Source: Diatrype stigma | Lineage: Eukaryota > Ascomycota > Sordariomycetes > Xylariales > Diatrypaceae | Length of the DNA: 64,000 bases | Reading direction: 5' to 3' | Assembly (NCBI GenBank): GCA_022225965.2 | Contig: JAKJXP020000059.1 | Coordinates: forward strand, 226,979-290,978 | Shown: positions 11,002-23,200 of the stretch, piece after piece | Layout of the letters: every line of letters begins with the position of its first letter | Position numbering within the stretch: the first letter of the stretch is position 1 | Translations under genes and position numbers: made by a program | The notes under the pieces: model-generated | Databases searched by the model: none | Seen by the model: the letters and a program-made list of their open reading frames with translations, nothing else | Told to the model about the DNA's origin: nothing

Positions 11002-12413
11002 ATGGCCTCCGAAGCTAAGAACAAGGTCGATGCCGCCTCTCGCGTGGCCGCCGCCAACGCTCCTGGCCAGCTCAGCGGTTTCTCGCTCTACTCCAGATTC
11101 GCCCTTGCCGGTGCTATCTGCTGTTCCGTCACCCACGGCAGTTTGACTCCCGTCGATGTGTACGTTCACCTCCAGTTGCTACATGCTGCTTAGAAATCCA
11201 GATTCCGTGCCTTCCATGTTTCCTTGCCGAGCTCATGCCGCTGGCGAGTGGGTGGCCGGATCCCCGATGACCTCGGCATTGGGCTTTGCTGGTGAAAAAA
11301 GTGAATCGTTCATCAAAAACTAACAAGCAATGCTCGATACAGCGTCAAGACGAGAATCCAGCTCGACCCTGCGACGTACAACAATGGCATGATCGGTGGT
11401 TTCCGCAAGGTCATTGCGAACGAGGGTGCCGGCGCTCTCCTGACCGGTGCCGGTCCTACCTTCGCCGGTTACTTCCTCCAGGGTGCTTTCAAGTTCGGCG
11501 GTTACGAGTTCTTCAAGCAGCAGTCCATCAACTACTTCGGCGTTGAGAATGCTACCAACTACCGGACCGGTGTCTACCTCGCTTCCGCCGGTGCCGCCGA
11601 GTTCTTCGCCGATATTGCCCTCTGCCCTCTCGAGGCCACCCGTATCCGTCTCGTTTCCGAGCCCACGTACGCCAACGGTCTTATCGGCGGTTTCAGCAAG
11701 ATGCTGAAGTCCGAGGGTATCGGCGCTTTCTACGCTGGTTTCGGCCCTATCCTCTTCAAGCAGTAAGTCAACAGTTCGCCGGTTTCCGTTGTTTGCTCGT
11801 TGGGGTATCTTGTGTCTTGTGATGGATGATGGCCTGGCTTACTGAGTATAACTAGGATCCCCTACACGATGTCCAAGTTCGTCGTCTACGAGAAGGTCGC
11901 CGAGGCTGTCTACCGCAAGTGGCCCAAGAACACCTTCTCGGACGGCATGCAGACCGTCGTCAACCTGGGCTCCGGTCTGATCGCCGGTTTCGCCGCTGCT
12001 ATCATCTCCCAGCCCGCCGACACCATGCTGTCCAAGATCAACAAGTCCAAGGGTCTCCCCGGTGAAGGCACCACCAGCCGTCTGATCAAGATTGCCAAGG
12101 AGCTGGGTCTTCGTGGCTCCTTCTCCGGCATTGGTGCCCGTCTTGTCATGGTCGGTACCCTGACGGCCGGCCAGTTCGCCATCTATGGCGATATCAAGAA
12201 GGCACTTGGCGCTACAGGTAAGAATCTCCGTCCCCTTGATTTCTTTTCAGGGCTTGCACTTGGAGCCTTGGCCTTAAATTGTACCATTTGAATGGTTCAT
12301 GGTCATGCCCAATTAGAAATATATATGAGCAGCCCCATGAACCTCCCAGATGTATCAAGTACAACCTTTACTGACTGATGGATTTAACAGGTGGCGTTGA
12401 GATCGGCAAATAA
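11002..12413 (+). CDS. MIR1: Mitochondrial phosphate carrier (Mir1 type)
   Basis: Four exons, 11002-11159, 11343-11762, 11856-12217 and 12391-12413, encode 320 residues, normal for mitochondrial carriers. Three carrier repeats are visible, each with its signature: [22 protein letters not shown] and [13 protein letters not shown]. Segments such as [24 protein letters not shown] and [13 protein letters not shown] are typical of the phosphate carrier branch rather than ADP/ATP or citrate carriers. It imports inorganic phosphate with a proton across the inner mitochondrial membrane for ATP synthesis. The last exon encodes only seven residues after the split glycine codon. Codon use is strongly C-ending, as expected for a highly expressed housekeeping gene. 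Function is confidently assigned from family. Confidence 0.95.
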
Positions 12414-13424
12414 GCGATTCCTCCCGGATTGCGGAAGGTGGAGGATGTAATAATCGGCAAATGAGACGACAACTTCCCCCTCAATGCATCTAGTCCTCGT
12501 TGCATCGCGTTGATTGGGGCATATGTGGAGGAGGGCGATGGTCGTTTATGATACTTTGGGCAGCTTGAGCATTAGATTCCCCAGGCAAAGCTGCTTTTAT
12601 ATGATCGTTTGAGTTTTCATGTTGCATTTAGACAGGACGGCATCGGAACTGGATTTTGCGGGCTTCTCTGGGCAAGTGCTGTGTCATTTGTCCACGGAGT
12701 CTTCGAGAGGAGAAAGAAACGTCTCATGCTTGATTCCTAGGCCCCTCCCATCTGCAACGAGCAACGAACGGATGTTTCACGTCATTCGTCATCTAGAACA
12801 TAGAGCCCAGTAAGCTACCTTGAAAAAAGCAAGAGGCAGGATACGATACTTCCAGAAGGAGGTTGTATAATATCATAGACAGAGATTCGCTTTGTTCACA
12901 AATCTTCACTCTGGCCCTGCAGTGTTCTGACAGAAAGCAAAGAAGAAACGCAAGTTGCTTACCCCCTTGTCTAGGTAGTCTGGGGTACCGAACCAGAGGC
13001 TCGCCCAGCTTGCTTCGTATTTAGATCGAACTGAAGTGAGAAATGTACTATATACTATCTGGCTGAGATTTGAATAATAGCTTGTGAACTTGTTCATTGC
13101 TATCAACATGTCGCACCTCACAGCCCCTATTTGCGTCTGTATTTCCCAGACCAGCAGCAACGAATGATATCAAAACAGGATCACCTGGCTTCATGCATGT
13201 GCCGTCGGCAAGTGACTTACGCAAAAACTTAGACGATTGTAAATGAGACAGGCGACATCAAATCGTCGCCGCTATTCAGCCATATACCCCTTCAAGTACA
13301 CATAGTCGACCGGCAGAGACAAGTTTCTTGTTCCTCTCCTCCCTTCTCCTGCCTTTCCCTACCCTACCCCATCCTATCCCTTGCCATTAGTCCCATTCCT
13401 CGGCTTTCCAACACGGCGATCATC
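12414..13424. other. Convergent intergenic region
   Basis: These 1.0 kb lie between the stop codons of the phosphate carrier and the dehydrogenase and should hold both 3' untranslated regions. I saw no further gene. Confidence 0.55.
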
Positions 13425-14703
13425 TCACGCCATCTTCCCGGGGACGAACGGGTGTCCGGCGCTCAGGCCACCATCGACAGCCCAGGCCTGGCCGTTGACG
13501 TAGCTGGCCTCGTCGGAGCCGAGGAAGAGGGCGACGCGGGCGACCTCGTCGGCGACGGCGGCGCGGCGGGCGGGGTTCAGCTGGCCGATCTTGGCCTGGG
13601 TGCCGCGGGCGCGCGCGGCCGCGAACGTCGGCGCCGTCATGCCCGTCTCGATCAGGCCCGGGCACACGGCGTTGACGCGCACCCCGGTGCCCGCCAGCTG
13701 GTACGCCGCCGTCTGCGCCACCGAGATCACGGCCGCCTTGGACGCCGCGTACGGCGTCGTCCCCGCGTTCGACCGCAACCCCGCCACCGACGCCGTCGCC
13801 ACGATGCTGCCGCCCGGCTGCGGCTTCGCCGCCGACGTCTGCTGCATGGCGGGCGCGGCGTACTTGGCTGCTAGGAAGACGCTGTTTGGCGATGTCAGCA
13901 AATTAGTGAGTAAGGAAGAAAGGGTGCCCAGTCCCGAAGGGGGAGGGAGATTGAAGCCAAAAAAACAAACGAACGAACCTCGTGACATTGACATCCAGCA
14001 CGCGCAGGAACTCCTCCTTGGAGAACTCGCCGAAGACGCGCAAGGGGCCGACGATGCCCGCGTTGGCGAAGAAGACGTCGAGCCGGCCGTAGCGCGCCAC
14101 GGCGTCGGCGACGACGTCCCGCACGGCCGCCTCGTCGGCCGCGTCCAGCTGCCGCGCGTGCACCTCCAGCCCGTCTGACGATGTGCTGTTGCTGTTGTTG
14201 TTGTAGAGGGCCGCCAGCTCGCGCGCGTGCGCCTCCAGGTGCGTCGCGTCCAGATCGCACACGTAGACGGCGCGCGCCCCGTTCTCGGCGAACTGGTGCG
14301 CGGCGGCGCGGCCGATGCCCTGGGGGGAGTTGGCGCCTTTTTGGAGGGGAGGGGGAGGGGCGGTTTGTTAGCGAGGAACATTCGTAGATAGATAGATAGA
14401 ACAGATAAATCGATATATATATATATATTCAAGCAGCATAGCATAGGTGCTCCTTTTACGTAGTCACTTCTTGTCTGGTATAGGTGTGCATGCATGCACG
14501 TAGGTCGGCAGACGACCGAACGTACCGGTGATGATGACGACTTTCCCCTGCACCCGCGGGCCGGCCGACTTGCCCGCGACCTTCTGGATGGGCGGAAGAG
14601 CATCGTCGGCAGTGGCGCCGTTGCTGCTACTCCCCGTCCCCGCCGACGGCGGCGATAGCTGGTTTCCCAGCGCCTGGACTCGCTCCCTCGCTTGGCCGGA
14701 CAT
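13425..14703 (-). CDS. Short-chain dehydrogenase/reductase (SDR)
   Basis: Three exons, 14703-14526, 14336-13979 and 13881-13425, give 330 residues. After a 45-residue low-complexity leader come the SDR elements: [18 protein letters not shown] (nucleotide binding), FFANAGI (the NAG motif), a serine in [13 protein letters not shown] (catalytic Tyr and Lys) and [10 protein letters not shown]. The end GQAWAVDGG is typical of classical SDRs of the FabG-like kind. The substrate cannot be told. The glycine motif has five residues between TG and GIG where three is usual. Intron 1 (189 bases) contains GATA and TA microsatellites. The coding DNA is very GC-rich, so long shadow frames occur on the other strand. 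An NADP- or NAD-dependent alcohol/ketone oxidoreductase is the safe call. Confidence 0.92.
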
Positions 14704-16528
14704 ATTTATCGTACCTCGGTGATATGGCAGGCGGTGATATCATAGGTGAGAAGTAGGCAAGTTGCTAGCTGGGTAGATCTAATTAAGTTTCCCTTTTCAA
14801 TTCTGAGCCTCCGATGTTAAAAGGGATCAAAAAAGGAATAAAACTGAAAATGGACCAAACTACGTAGATCGACTACTCACACTGTCGTCTTTACACCTTA
14901 ACTCTTGACCGCCGACCCCGAAAGAGGCAAAGCAGCTTCCCATCGTGGGTTGGCGAGAGGCGCGTCTGGGGAAGCTGAGCTAAACAAAGTGGGGGGTTGG
15001 AGCTGTGCAACGGAGTTGCCGAGGCTTTGCGAACCGGGACGAGGGGCTGTTGTGCTCTCATAATCCCCGTTATGTTATGAGAGAAAGTATGGAGTAGCTG
15101 TATGAAAACCATGTATGTAGCGTCAACAGCCTCCATGAACGATGGTGAACATGAATAGCTAGCGGTAGCTGTAGTATAATCGAGAATGTCGTCGAATAGC
15201 CGTCCTGGACTGGGTTTGATTTCGTTAGCCGAAATGCCCCCCTGAAGGTAGTATGCGATTGCCAGTCGGTATTGTGTCCAGTAGGCCCAGTAGACAACAT
15301 CTCAGTCAGCCCCTTGTCCCGAAGAAAGGCTTGCTGCTGGGCTGTATTTGAAGCTCGGGATTGACCATTGAAGAAACTTGGTATAATTAATGGAACACAG
15401 CCCAAAAAAATGTGTTTCTATCATATAACATCGCAAGAGTTGCCCCCTTTCCATGAATCTCGAACAGAATGACGTACGTCCTTCAGGGCCATCAGATATA
15501 ATCAATAGAATACAGACACCGGCGAATATAAGACCGAGACTGTCGTTAACTATATAGTATGTAGGTACTGTGTAATAGCAGCAGCATAACTGAACGGACA
15601 TCGCGAAAATACAATGCTACCGCGCCAATCCCTCGGCCAGCTTCCTCTTCCCCTTCATTCGTACTGAGTATACCGTCTACTGACCAAGTATGAAGTACGC
15701 GCATCCAGCTTACGAACGATCGTCTCACTGGAACTCCCTTGTTTACCTAATAGCGTAGTGCCTAGATATATACATACATAGGTATTAAAAAGACCCACGA
15801 ATTGTATTGGATGGCGAATGAAAGGAAATCTCGATTGCCATGTTTCGAGTCGTTGCCCGTATACTTTCGTATGCCGCTCCGGGTTTCCCATAGATTAAAA
15901 GTAGCCCCGGAAGCCAGCGAAACGACGGGTTTCCACCAATCGCGGGACGATAGGGGCAGTGGCAGCTACGGCAGCGGGGTCTATCCTGCCACCCCCCACC
16001 GGGCTATCTAGCCCTACCGGCATACGGACCACCAGCCTCCTCGAGGACGCGATGCCCGAAAACGACGGGTGCCCCGATGAGGCCGACGTTGGGTGGGGCG
16101 CTAACAAGGAGCTGGCATCATCATGTGTTCTATTAGGCACTACTTTGTCCTGTGATTGCAGCCCGCGGCGATCGGTCGTTTATTCACGGAGTCTTCATCA
16201 CCGTTGGATGGGACTATTTTCCCCGGCCGGTCTAACAAGATCACTGGCGGTGGTGGCGGCGACGTGATGGAGCCAATCCGCGTCCCCTGTTACCTTCCCC
16301 CTTTCCCTAAGTATGCGACGATGGAAATTGGGGATGCTTCACAAAGATTGAAAAGGATAGCTCCGCCATTGCGCAAACTAAAGTGTCTGTCAGTCTCCCC
16401 TGCTAACTAACATTCGTTTTCTCCGCCTATCTCTGTATTCAACATCCGTCCGTTACCTATCTGCATTCCATCCTCCCAACCCAAACCTCGTATAAGGAAG
16501 AGCAGACATTCATTACCTACACATCAAG
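14704..16528. other. Divergent intergenic region between SDR and GH12 genes
   Basis: This is 1.8 kb without a convincing gene. Short frames of 60-110 codons occur on both strands without family resemblance. The promoters of both flanking genes must lie here. Confidence 0.5.
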
Positions 16529-16955
16529 ATGATGAAGCCCAGCCTCCTCCTCATCCTCGCGTCTACCGCCGGCCTCGGCCTAGCCCTGGCCTCGCCGACG
16601 CGCACGGTCGAGAAGCGCGCGACGACCTTCTGCGACCAGTGGGGCTCGCTCGAGACGGGCGGGTACATCGTGTACAACAACCTGTGGGGCCAGGACTCGG
16701 CCGACTCGGGCGAGCAGTGCACGACGGTGGAGGGCGTGGATGCCGGGTCGGGCGGCCTCGCGTGGTCGACGGCGTGGAGCTGGACGGGGGGCGATTACAA
16801 CGTCAAGTCGTACGCCAACGCCGTGCGGCAGGTCGACGCCAAGGCGCTGTCGGAGGTCTCGGCCATCCCGTCGAGCTGGTCGTGGAGGTAAGTGCATAGG
16901 CATAGGCATAGGCGCAAGCACAAGCACAGCCCACAGCGTAGTTAAGGAGATTTTG

Positions 16956-17003
<48 letters not shown>

Positions 17004-17486
17004 CCAAGGAGAGATTCCCTTCTCGATGTTACCGAACCGAACCAAACTAACATGCCCGATCCACCAACCGATAGCTACTCCGGCACCGGCCTCGTCGCGA
17101 ACGTAGCCTACGACCTCTTCACGTCGTCCACGGCCACCGGCGACGCCGAGTACGAGGTGATGATCTGGCTGGGGGCGCTGGGGGGCGCGGGGCCGATCTC
17201 GTCGACGGGCAGCGCGGTGGCGTCGCCGGCCGTCGCCGGCGCCACCTGGGACCTGTACTACGGGCTCAACGGGCAGATGAAGGTGTACAGCTTCGTGACG
17301 CAGAGCGCCGACGCGAAGAGCGCCAGCTTCAGCGGCGACCTCGCCGACTTCGTCGCCTACCTGGCCGACAGCCAGGGCTTCCCCCGCGACAGCCAGTACC
17401 TGCTCAGCGTCGGGGCGGGGACCGAGCCGTTCGTCGGCTCCGAAGCCACGCTCACCACGACCGCGTACTCGCTGGACATCAACTAG
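16529..17486 (+). CDS. GH12 endoglucanase / xyloglucanase, secreted
   Basis: Two exons, 16529-16887 and 17075-17486, encode 256 residues. A signal peptide ([21 protein letters not shown]) precedes a KR dibasic site at residues 29-30 that may be cut by a Kex2-type protease. Mature-region GH12 features are [40 protein letters not shown] with the likely nucleophile Glu147, and GTEPF with the likely acid/base Glu237. This compact beta-jelly-roll family cleaves beta-1,4-glucan or xyloglucan of plant walls with retention. The 187-base intron carries a run of 44 T residues. It converges on the F-box-like gene with 212 bases between stop codons. Cellulose versus xyloglucan preference cannot be decided from sequence alone. 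Confidence 0.93.
16958..17001 (+). repeat. 44-T homopolymer inside the GH12 intron
   Basis: An uninterrupted T run occupies the middle of the intron, about 70 bases before the acceptor at 17073-17074. It could be real slippage-prone DNA or an inaccurate assembly length. Confidence 0.95.
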
Positions 17487-17698
17487 GTGGATACAAAAAA
17501 AGAATGTCATGCATGGGTGAGGAGGATCAAAAGCAGTTTTGGTTTTTTGGGGTGTTCTATATTCTTCCTTATTTTGTACATGTTCCGTTGGACCCGCAGT
17601 GACATATGTTGCTGCTTCAGTACTGTACATATTTGCGACGATTCTGTAGGGATAATCATGAGTACAAAGAAGTGCCATCCATCCCAGAAATACGCTAC

Positions 17699-20205
17699 CT
17701 AACGCCAATACACCGAAGAGTGGTAATGCGCGGCGCTATTGGTCCTCACTAATTCAATCCTCCCCTCCCAATGTTCCGGGGTGGCCTTGGTCTTCAGGCG
17801 ATACTCCTTGATGGCCGCTGCGACGTCGCGGAAGTGAGCTGACGCTGAGTCTTTCAAGGCAGCCGGGAGGTTTTTAGGAAACACAATGGCGTCCCACGCA
17901 CCATGGAAGATATAGGAGAAAGGCGGGACCCCAGCCGCGACATGGTCTGGAGTTGCAGGCCCTATATCTGTGCGGAGACTTGGGTCTTGTATATTCCACA
18001 TGTACTCATTCACTGCCGCATGTGTTCCGACTTGTCCGGAACCTACCCATACAGGAACAGTATCTCCTGAAGACAGACCCGAATCTGACTGATGGCAGTA
18101 TAGATACTCTGATTTCAGGCTGGAGTATGGGTATGATTCTAAGCGACGGCCAGTCTTGAATCCAGCATACAGTTCAGGTGTCTTGAATTCACTGTCAAAA
18201 TAGCCGTATATGGGGAAGTTGTTATTCTTGTTCCTTGAGGTAATTCCTCCCGAGTCCTCTTCAAAGAAGCCCAACGTCTCCTCGCTAAAACCGTCGTGTC
18301 CAGGATCAAGAAGTGCATCGAAGTCAACATCGCCAGCCACTGAGTTGCCAGATAGATCATCGGAGAAAACAGGCTCTAACTCAAGACGTAGCACTCGGAG
18401 ACCACTAAGTATTGCTCTGCGATGAGTGCTTAATGTTATCCGTGCATCCCTGATACCTTTTTGTTGGGCAGACAGAAGGGCTAGGAATCGTTTCAACTGC
18501 TCAATCACTGGCCCGATCGAGCGAGATGGTATGTCGGTCAATGTTAGCGATATTAGTCGAGGGTTCATATCTGGTGCGAATGCCTGTGGATACGCGCGGC
18601 GGATGTTCCTATAAAAAGTACTTTCTGCAAGCCGCCGAGCCGTGGCTACAGGGAGTCCCTCAGCGACCAATGTTGGAACCTGTGTGGCAAGAGAATGATG
18701 CACACGTAGCGACTGAAGGTTCGAGGAGATGACAGGTCGGAAAAGATGTGCAGAGCCTATCAATCCAACCACACGTGGTGTCTTCCGGTGATGGTCACGC
18801 TGTGACGGAGGGGGGGTATGCAAGCATGCATCGCACTCGAAATGCTCCAGACGGCCTAAAGACGAACGAAGAAGTTTCCCAACCCCAGAAGAAGTGAGTC
18901 TGTTCTTATTCAAATATAGGTGTGTAAGCCCTCCTGTCCCAGAACGAACCTTAGTATGCAATGGTAAGGGGGTATTGGCTGCGGTAGTAAGAGCGTCGCC
19001 TAAGAGTTCCAGCTTGATCGCGCTTGTGTCATCCTTTTTCAACCGACCAAGCCCATCACCCCGAGCTGTCTGCCATTCCTGGAGTTCTGCATGATCAGCC
19101 CTTCTCGAGTATACTGGAGCATCCGCGAGGTGTCTTTCAGGATGGGTGAAAGTTGCGCTGGATTCTGAGTCCTGGATGAACTCAAAAGGCCCATATGCGC
19201 GACTTCCGATGTTCCTTCGCAAGACTAGTTTGCCTTCTTTCTGGAAATGAGCATCCGTATGGAATGACATTGATGAAAAACAATGGGAAACAAGATCATC
19301 GACGATTCCGTCCGTGAGCTTGTTGTCACTTATATCAAGGCTCCACAACTGACGGCGAAAGCTTTGGAACAATGCCCTTGCAGATGCATCATCTATCTCA
19401 CGCCCCCGGACTTTCAAGATACGGAGCTCTGGGAGATACTGGGGATTTAGAGATGCTAGCACCGCGGTTTTGATTGACCCAGGGACGTACGATACATCGA
19501 GGTAGACGAGCTCCCTGAAGTAGGTTGAAGTGAAATACTTAGAAGCTATCTCCTGAGGACATCGAGCAATATCGAAGAGTTGCAGGGAAGCTATGGTTCT
19601 AGTCTCTGAGTTTGGACGAGACAGTGATCCCGGATCGAGCTCGGGATGGCCATCCAATAACAAGCAGATGAGATTCGGGAAGATCTCAGGGATGTCCCTA
19701 AAACTCTCCGAGATGGCCCTTTCACTTGCTTCGGTGGAGTATAGGCCCGAGGCTCGCAAGGCGAAATCTCGGAAGTCCAGTGAGCGGACAAGTGAACGGG
19801 TTTCAAGCCTGACAGATGCCATATGCTTATAGATGAAACGGCGGTACCAAATGAGATCTGGGCAAGATTAATCTTGATCCTCTAATATTTATTGATCCGT
19901 TGACACATGGCGACGTTTGGCATCGGGCTTGATACTTCCCACGTGTCATGCAGCTAAGGGATCCAGGGGGGTCTGCGCATGACCAACTTGACCGACAAGC
20001 GCACGTACTTACCGTCATTGGGGTCTAACCCAAGTTGCCTCACAGTGACCAACGGGTCTTGCCAGAGGCGAGGTGCAAACTGTTGGTAGAATCGCCAATC
20101 TACTAGACAGCATTGTCGCCAGCTAGTAGGAGGAACGAAAGGGGCGACCAAACTCAGCCAGTCAGGGCCAGAGACGGCCTCTGCATACGACGGCAGTGCC
20201 TCCAT
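17699..20205 (-). CDS. F-box-like / leucine-rich repeat protein
   Basis: Two exons, 20205-20013 and 19857-17699, give 783 residues. Exon 1 starts MEALPSYAEAVSGPDWLSL and contains a W-rich F-box-like helix region (SWRQCCLVDWRFYQQFAPRLW). The junction reads DPNDDLIWYRRFIYKHMASV, so the ATG at 19822 is internal, not the start. The middle has irregular leucine-rich repeats, e.g. LPELRILKVRGREIDD, LWSLDISDNKLTDGIV, LTHLYLNKNRLTSSGVG and LQSLRVHHSL. The last 200 residues have no repeats and end in VRTNSAAHYHSSVYWR. F-box/LRR proteins often act as substrate adaptors of SCF ubiquitin ligases, but no partner can be named. The LRR part is clear; the F-box is a weaker call. Confidence 0.8.
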
Positions 20206-23200
20206 CGTTGTTACGATGACAGCAGATGCTGATTGAAATGAGCGAAAGTCGCGGAGAAGAAACGCTTAACACATGGTAATTTCGATTGGCCGTGGTCACT
20301 AGAGCCCGATTGAGTGGCCATTCATATAAGATGTACGATGTAAGATCAGAAAATGTAAAATGTAAGAAGGCAAGTTCAACAACTCCCACCCGTGGACCTG
20401 CACCTGCACCTGCACCTGACTGCGGTGGCTTAGCTTTGATGTCATAGCTGAAGGTTCCAGGCCACCCAATTACATCGGGCTAAGGGACACTGCCACACTA
20501 AGCCCTGCCTCGGTGGCTAGGCAGACATACTTACTAACTCCCTATGCCGGTTAGGCAATGGCTATATGCACATATGCATACTGATGACAAAATCGGCTAT
20601 ATCGACAATATCTTTCACTATGAACCTACGAGACTATGGCCATCTTCTAATCCTATCGACTAATTCTATTTTGTTCCAGGATTTCCGACATGTCGGGTCT
20701 GATTAGTGTATATATATATATATATATATATGCGTGTGTATGGATATCATTCACAGCGGACAATAATAGCGCAGACAAATGTCATCAGTCATCTGTTAGC
20801 ACTGAGCAGCAGACCCCTACCTAATAATAATACTGCAACTCAGCCTTAGGTGTAAGCCAACTGCGGAAATCTTGTAACTGGGTAACTAGGAGGCAACACC
20901 CAATTCTATATATGTTTGTGAAACACTGTTTTACAGGCGTCCTCTGGGTCATGTGCAGGCTTTATCATCCTTGGAAAGATATCTGTGCCGAATGATTGGC
21001 ATGCCCACAATCTGTCGTCATCACTATCATCGTATACTGATGACTAAAAGGCGTTAATCGGCCATGCTAATGTGTCAAAACCAATCATCTTATGCATATA
21101 TAAGCGTAACATCAAGCTTAGAGTATCTCTTAGTATATTGTATTACGCTGTGTATATCTACCTGCTAGCTTTCATCTCATGCGGCCATGCCTCTAAATGA
21201 CTCCGGTGTTCACTGCCCGTTCACAGTCGTGATCACTTTCCAGTTCTATTACTAAAGATAAGTAGTCTTAAATATTGCTGTGTCGAAACCAACAGCGTCA
21301 GCTTTTGCCAGGACGAGTTGTCCCTAAGGCATTCTCTCTTTGCACTGAAGCCAACGATGACACTCATAGCGTACAGAAACTAATTACGAAACTGGCACTT
21401 GTGCTATGTAATATCGTTAGGTCCTGGGGCTACATCAGAAAAAACAAACAGTGAGCAGAATATATTGACGTTTAGGAGGGGCTCTGGATGACGGCGTGTA
21501 ACTGCAGTGGCCGAAATAAGCTTTTTGTCCGAACATGGTCATACGAAACTATAGTGCCGTGATAGACCTTTCTCCGGATCCTCCTACCAATGGAAATGGC
21601 GCACTTGTCGAGTGCGTAACACAGTTGGGCATTGGCGCCGTTAGGCTGAGGCGTTTTCCGCACAGGAGAATCAGACACGTTCTCTCCCTCGGGAATAGCA
21701 ACGTCAACTATTAATCATCAGGTTCTTGGTCGCCCGCAACGGGACGTCTCTTCTACTAGGATGGCCGGTTGCGATGTAACTCTTGGCAACAAAATAAATA
21801 AATGAAGACGGATGTGATAAGTGAGAACTCGTACCTCTATACCTACAAGCCCTCGTACCTGAGTTCCAAATCCATCGAACTAGTGGTGGCTCATCCTGTG
21901 CCCCGGAAGTGCTAGTAACCGACTAGTCGCCAAAGCAACGGGACTGACAAGTCACTAGATCTCACGGCACGAACTGCTGTGCTCAATTCCTCGTTGTTTC
22001 CGCTTTATATAGTACCCAGGCGATTCGGTTCTTGTAGGCCAGGGCCCTCTGGACTGGGCTAGAGAGCTTCGCTGTGATAGATTGCAAGCTTAGGGAAGTA
22101 TGGCTTATAGCTAAGCCACCCTGGAGAGACGAATCGAGCCCCACGGGTTATAAAAAGCATTCGACTAGAAGCTGTATCGTATAATACCAACATGTATTTG
22201 TGTGAGCTCTAGCTTAGCGTAGGCGGAGGGTAGGCCGAACCAATGAACCAATGCAGACTCCAGAGCTCGGAACCTTTGAGCTTCATGTACGTCAAGGACC
22301 CTTTGTTTCTTGTGCTCCCTCTTATCAGATCGGTCCCGAAATGGTAAACGGGTAGCTATTTCAGATAGAGTGTGCCAGTTGGTGTGCGTAACAGTAAAAT
22401 GACACCAGCAGAGGTGGACGTTTGAGGGTCTGCAGATGCTGTTAGGAAGTTATAAACTATTGTTAACATGGATAACCTGGTTGGAAGATGGATTAGTCTG
22501 GCATTATTAATACGCACCCGTCCGTCCGGCCCTGTCAAGTGTTGGCTCACTGGGCAACCCGAGCCAAGGGACCGGGGCGGACTCGGGGTCAGAAGACTGG
22601 CCGTGAAATGAGACTGCGTAATAAGCGTCAGTGATCGTAGAATTCTACATAGGCTCCGGCGAGGCTCTCCTTGTTTCCAGCCCCGACCGAGACCGAGACT
22701 TTCGTGCCGAGGCACTTCCCAGCAAGCTTAACTGAAAGGGTGATGAACAGGCCGCAATGATCAGCGCCGGCTGAACAGAATGAGACGAGGGTTCTTTCAG
22801 TCAGAGCCACTAAAGCCGGCCGGATCAGGTGAGAGGAAATGGGGATTGTGGGACACGACGAAATTACTCAATCCGGACCCCGACCCCCAAGGCTGAACCC
22901 AGGCTGGACCCAAACTGCCGGGCTCGACCAAGACGTGTGCCAAGCCCGCCCTCACTGCAGCTCCCACCGCCTTCTACTGCTAAAGTTATACGACTAGCCC
23001 CGATACGCTTATGCGGTTGGCTGCAGCATCGAGGCACAAAATAACGCAACACACGTGTGAATTGCAATTATTATTATGCCCTCAGCGATGGCTAACAACG
23101 GCATACACAACACGCAAATGAGCACGGCGTCTGCAGCTATAAATGTGGGACTTGAATTGCGGCGGCAGCAAGTTTTATGCATGATTGTTAGGTCCCGTGA

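Noticed and set aside
13452..14178. Plus-strand frames of 140-195 codons opposite the SDR gene
   Set aside because: These are shadows produced by very high GC at third codon positions of the real gene.
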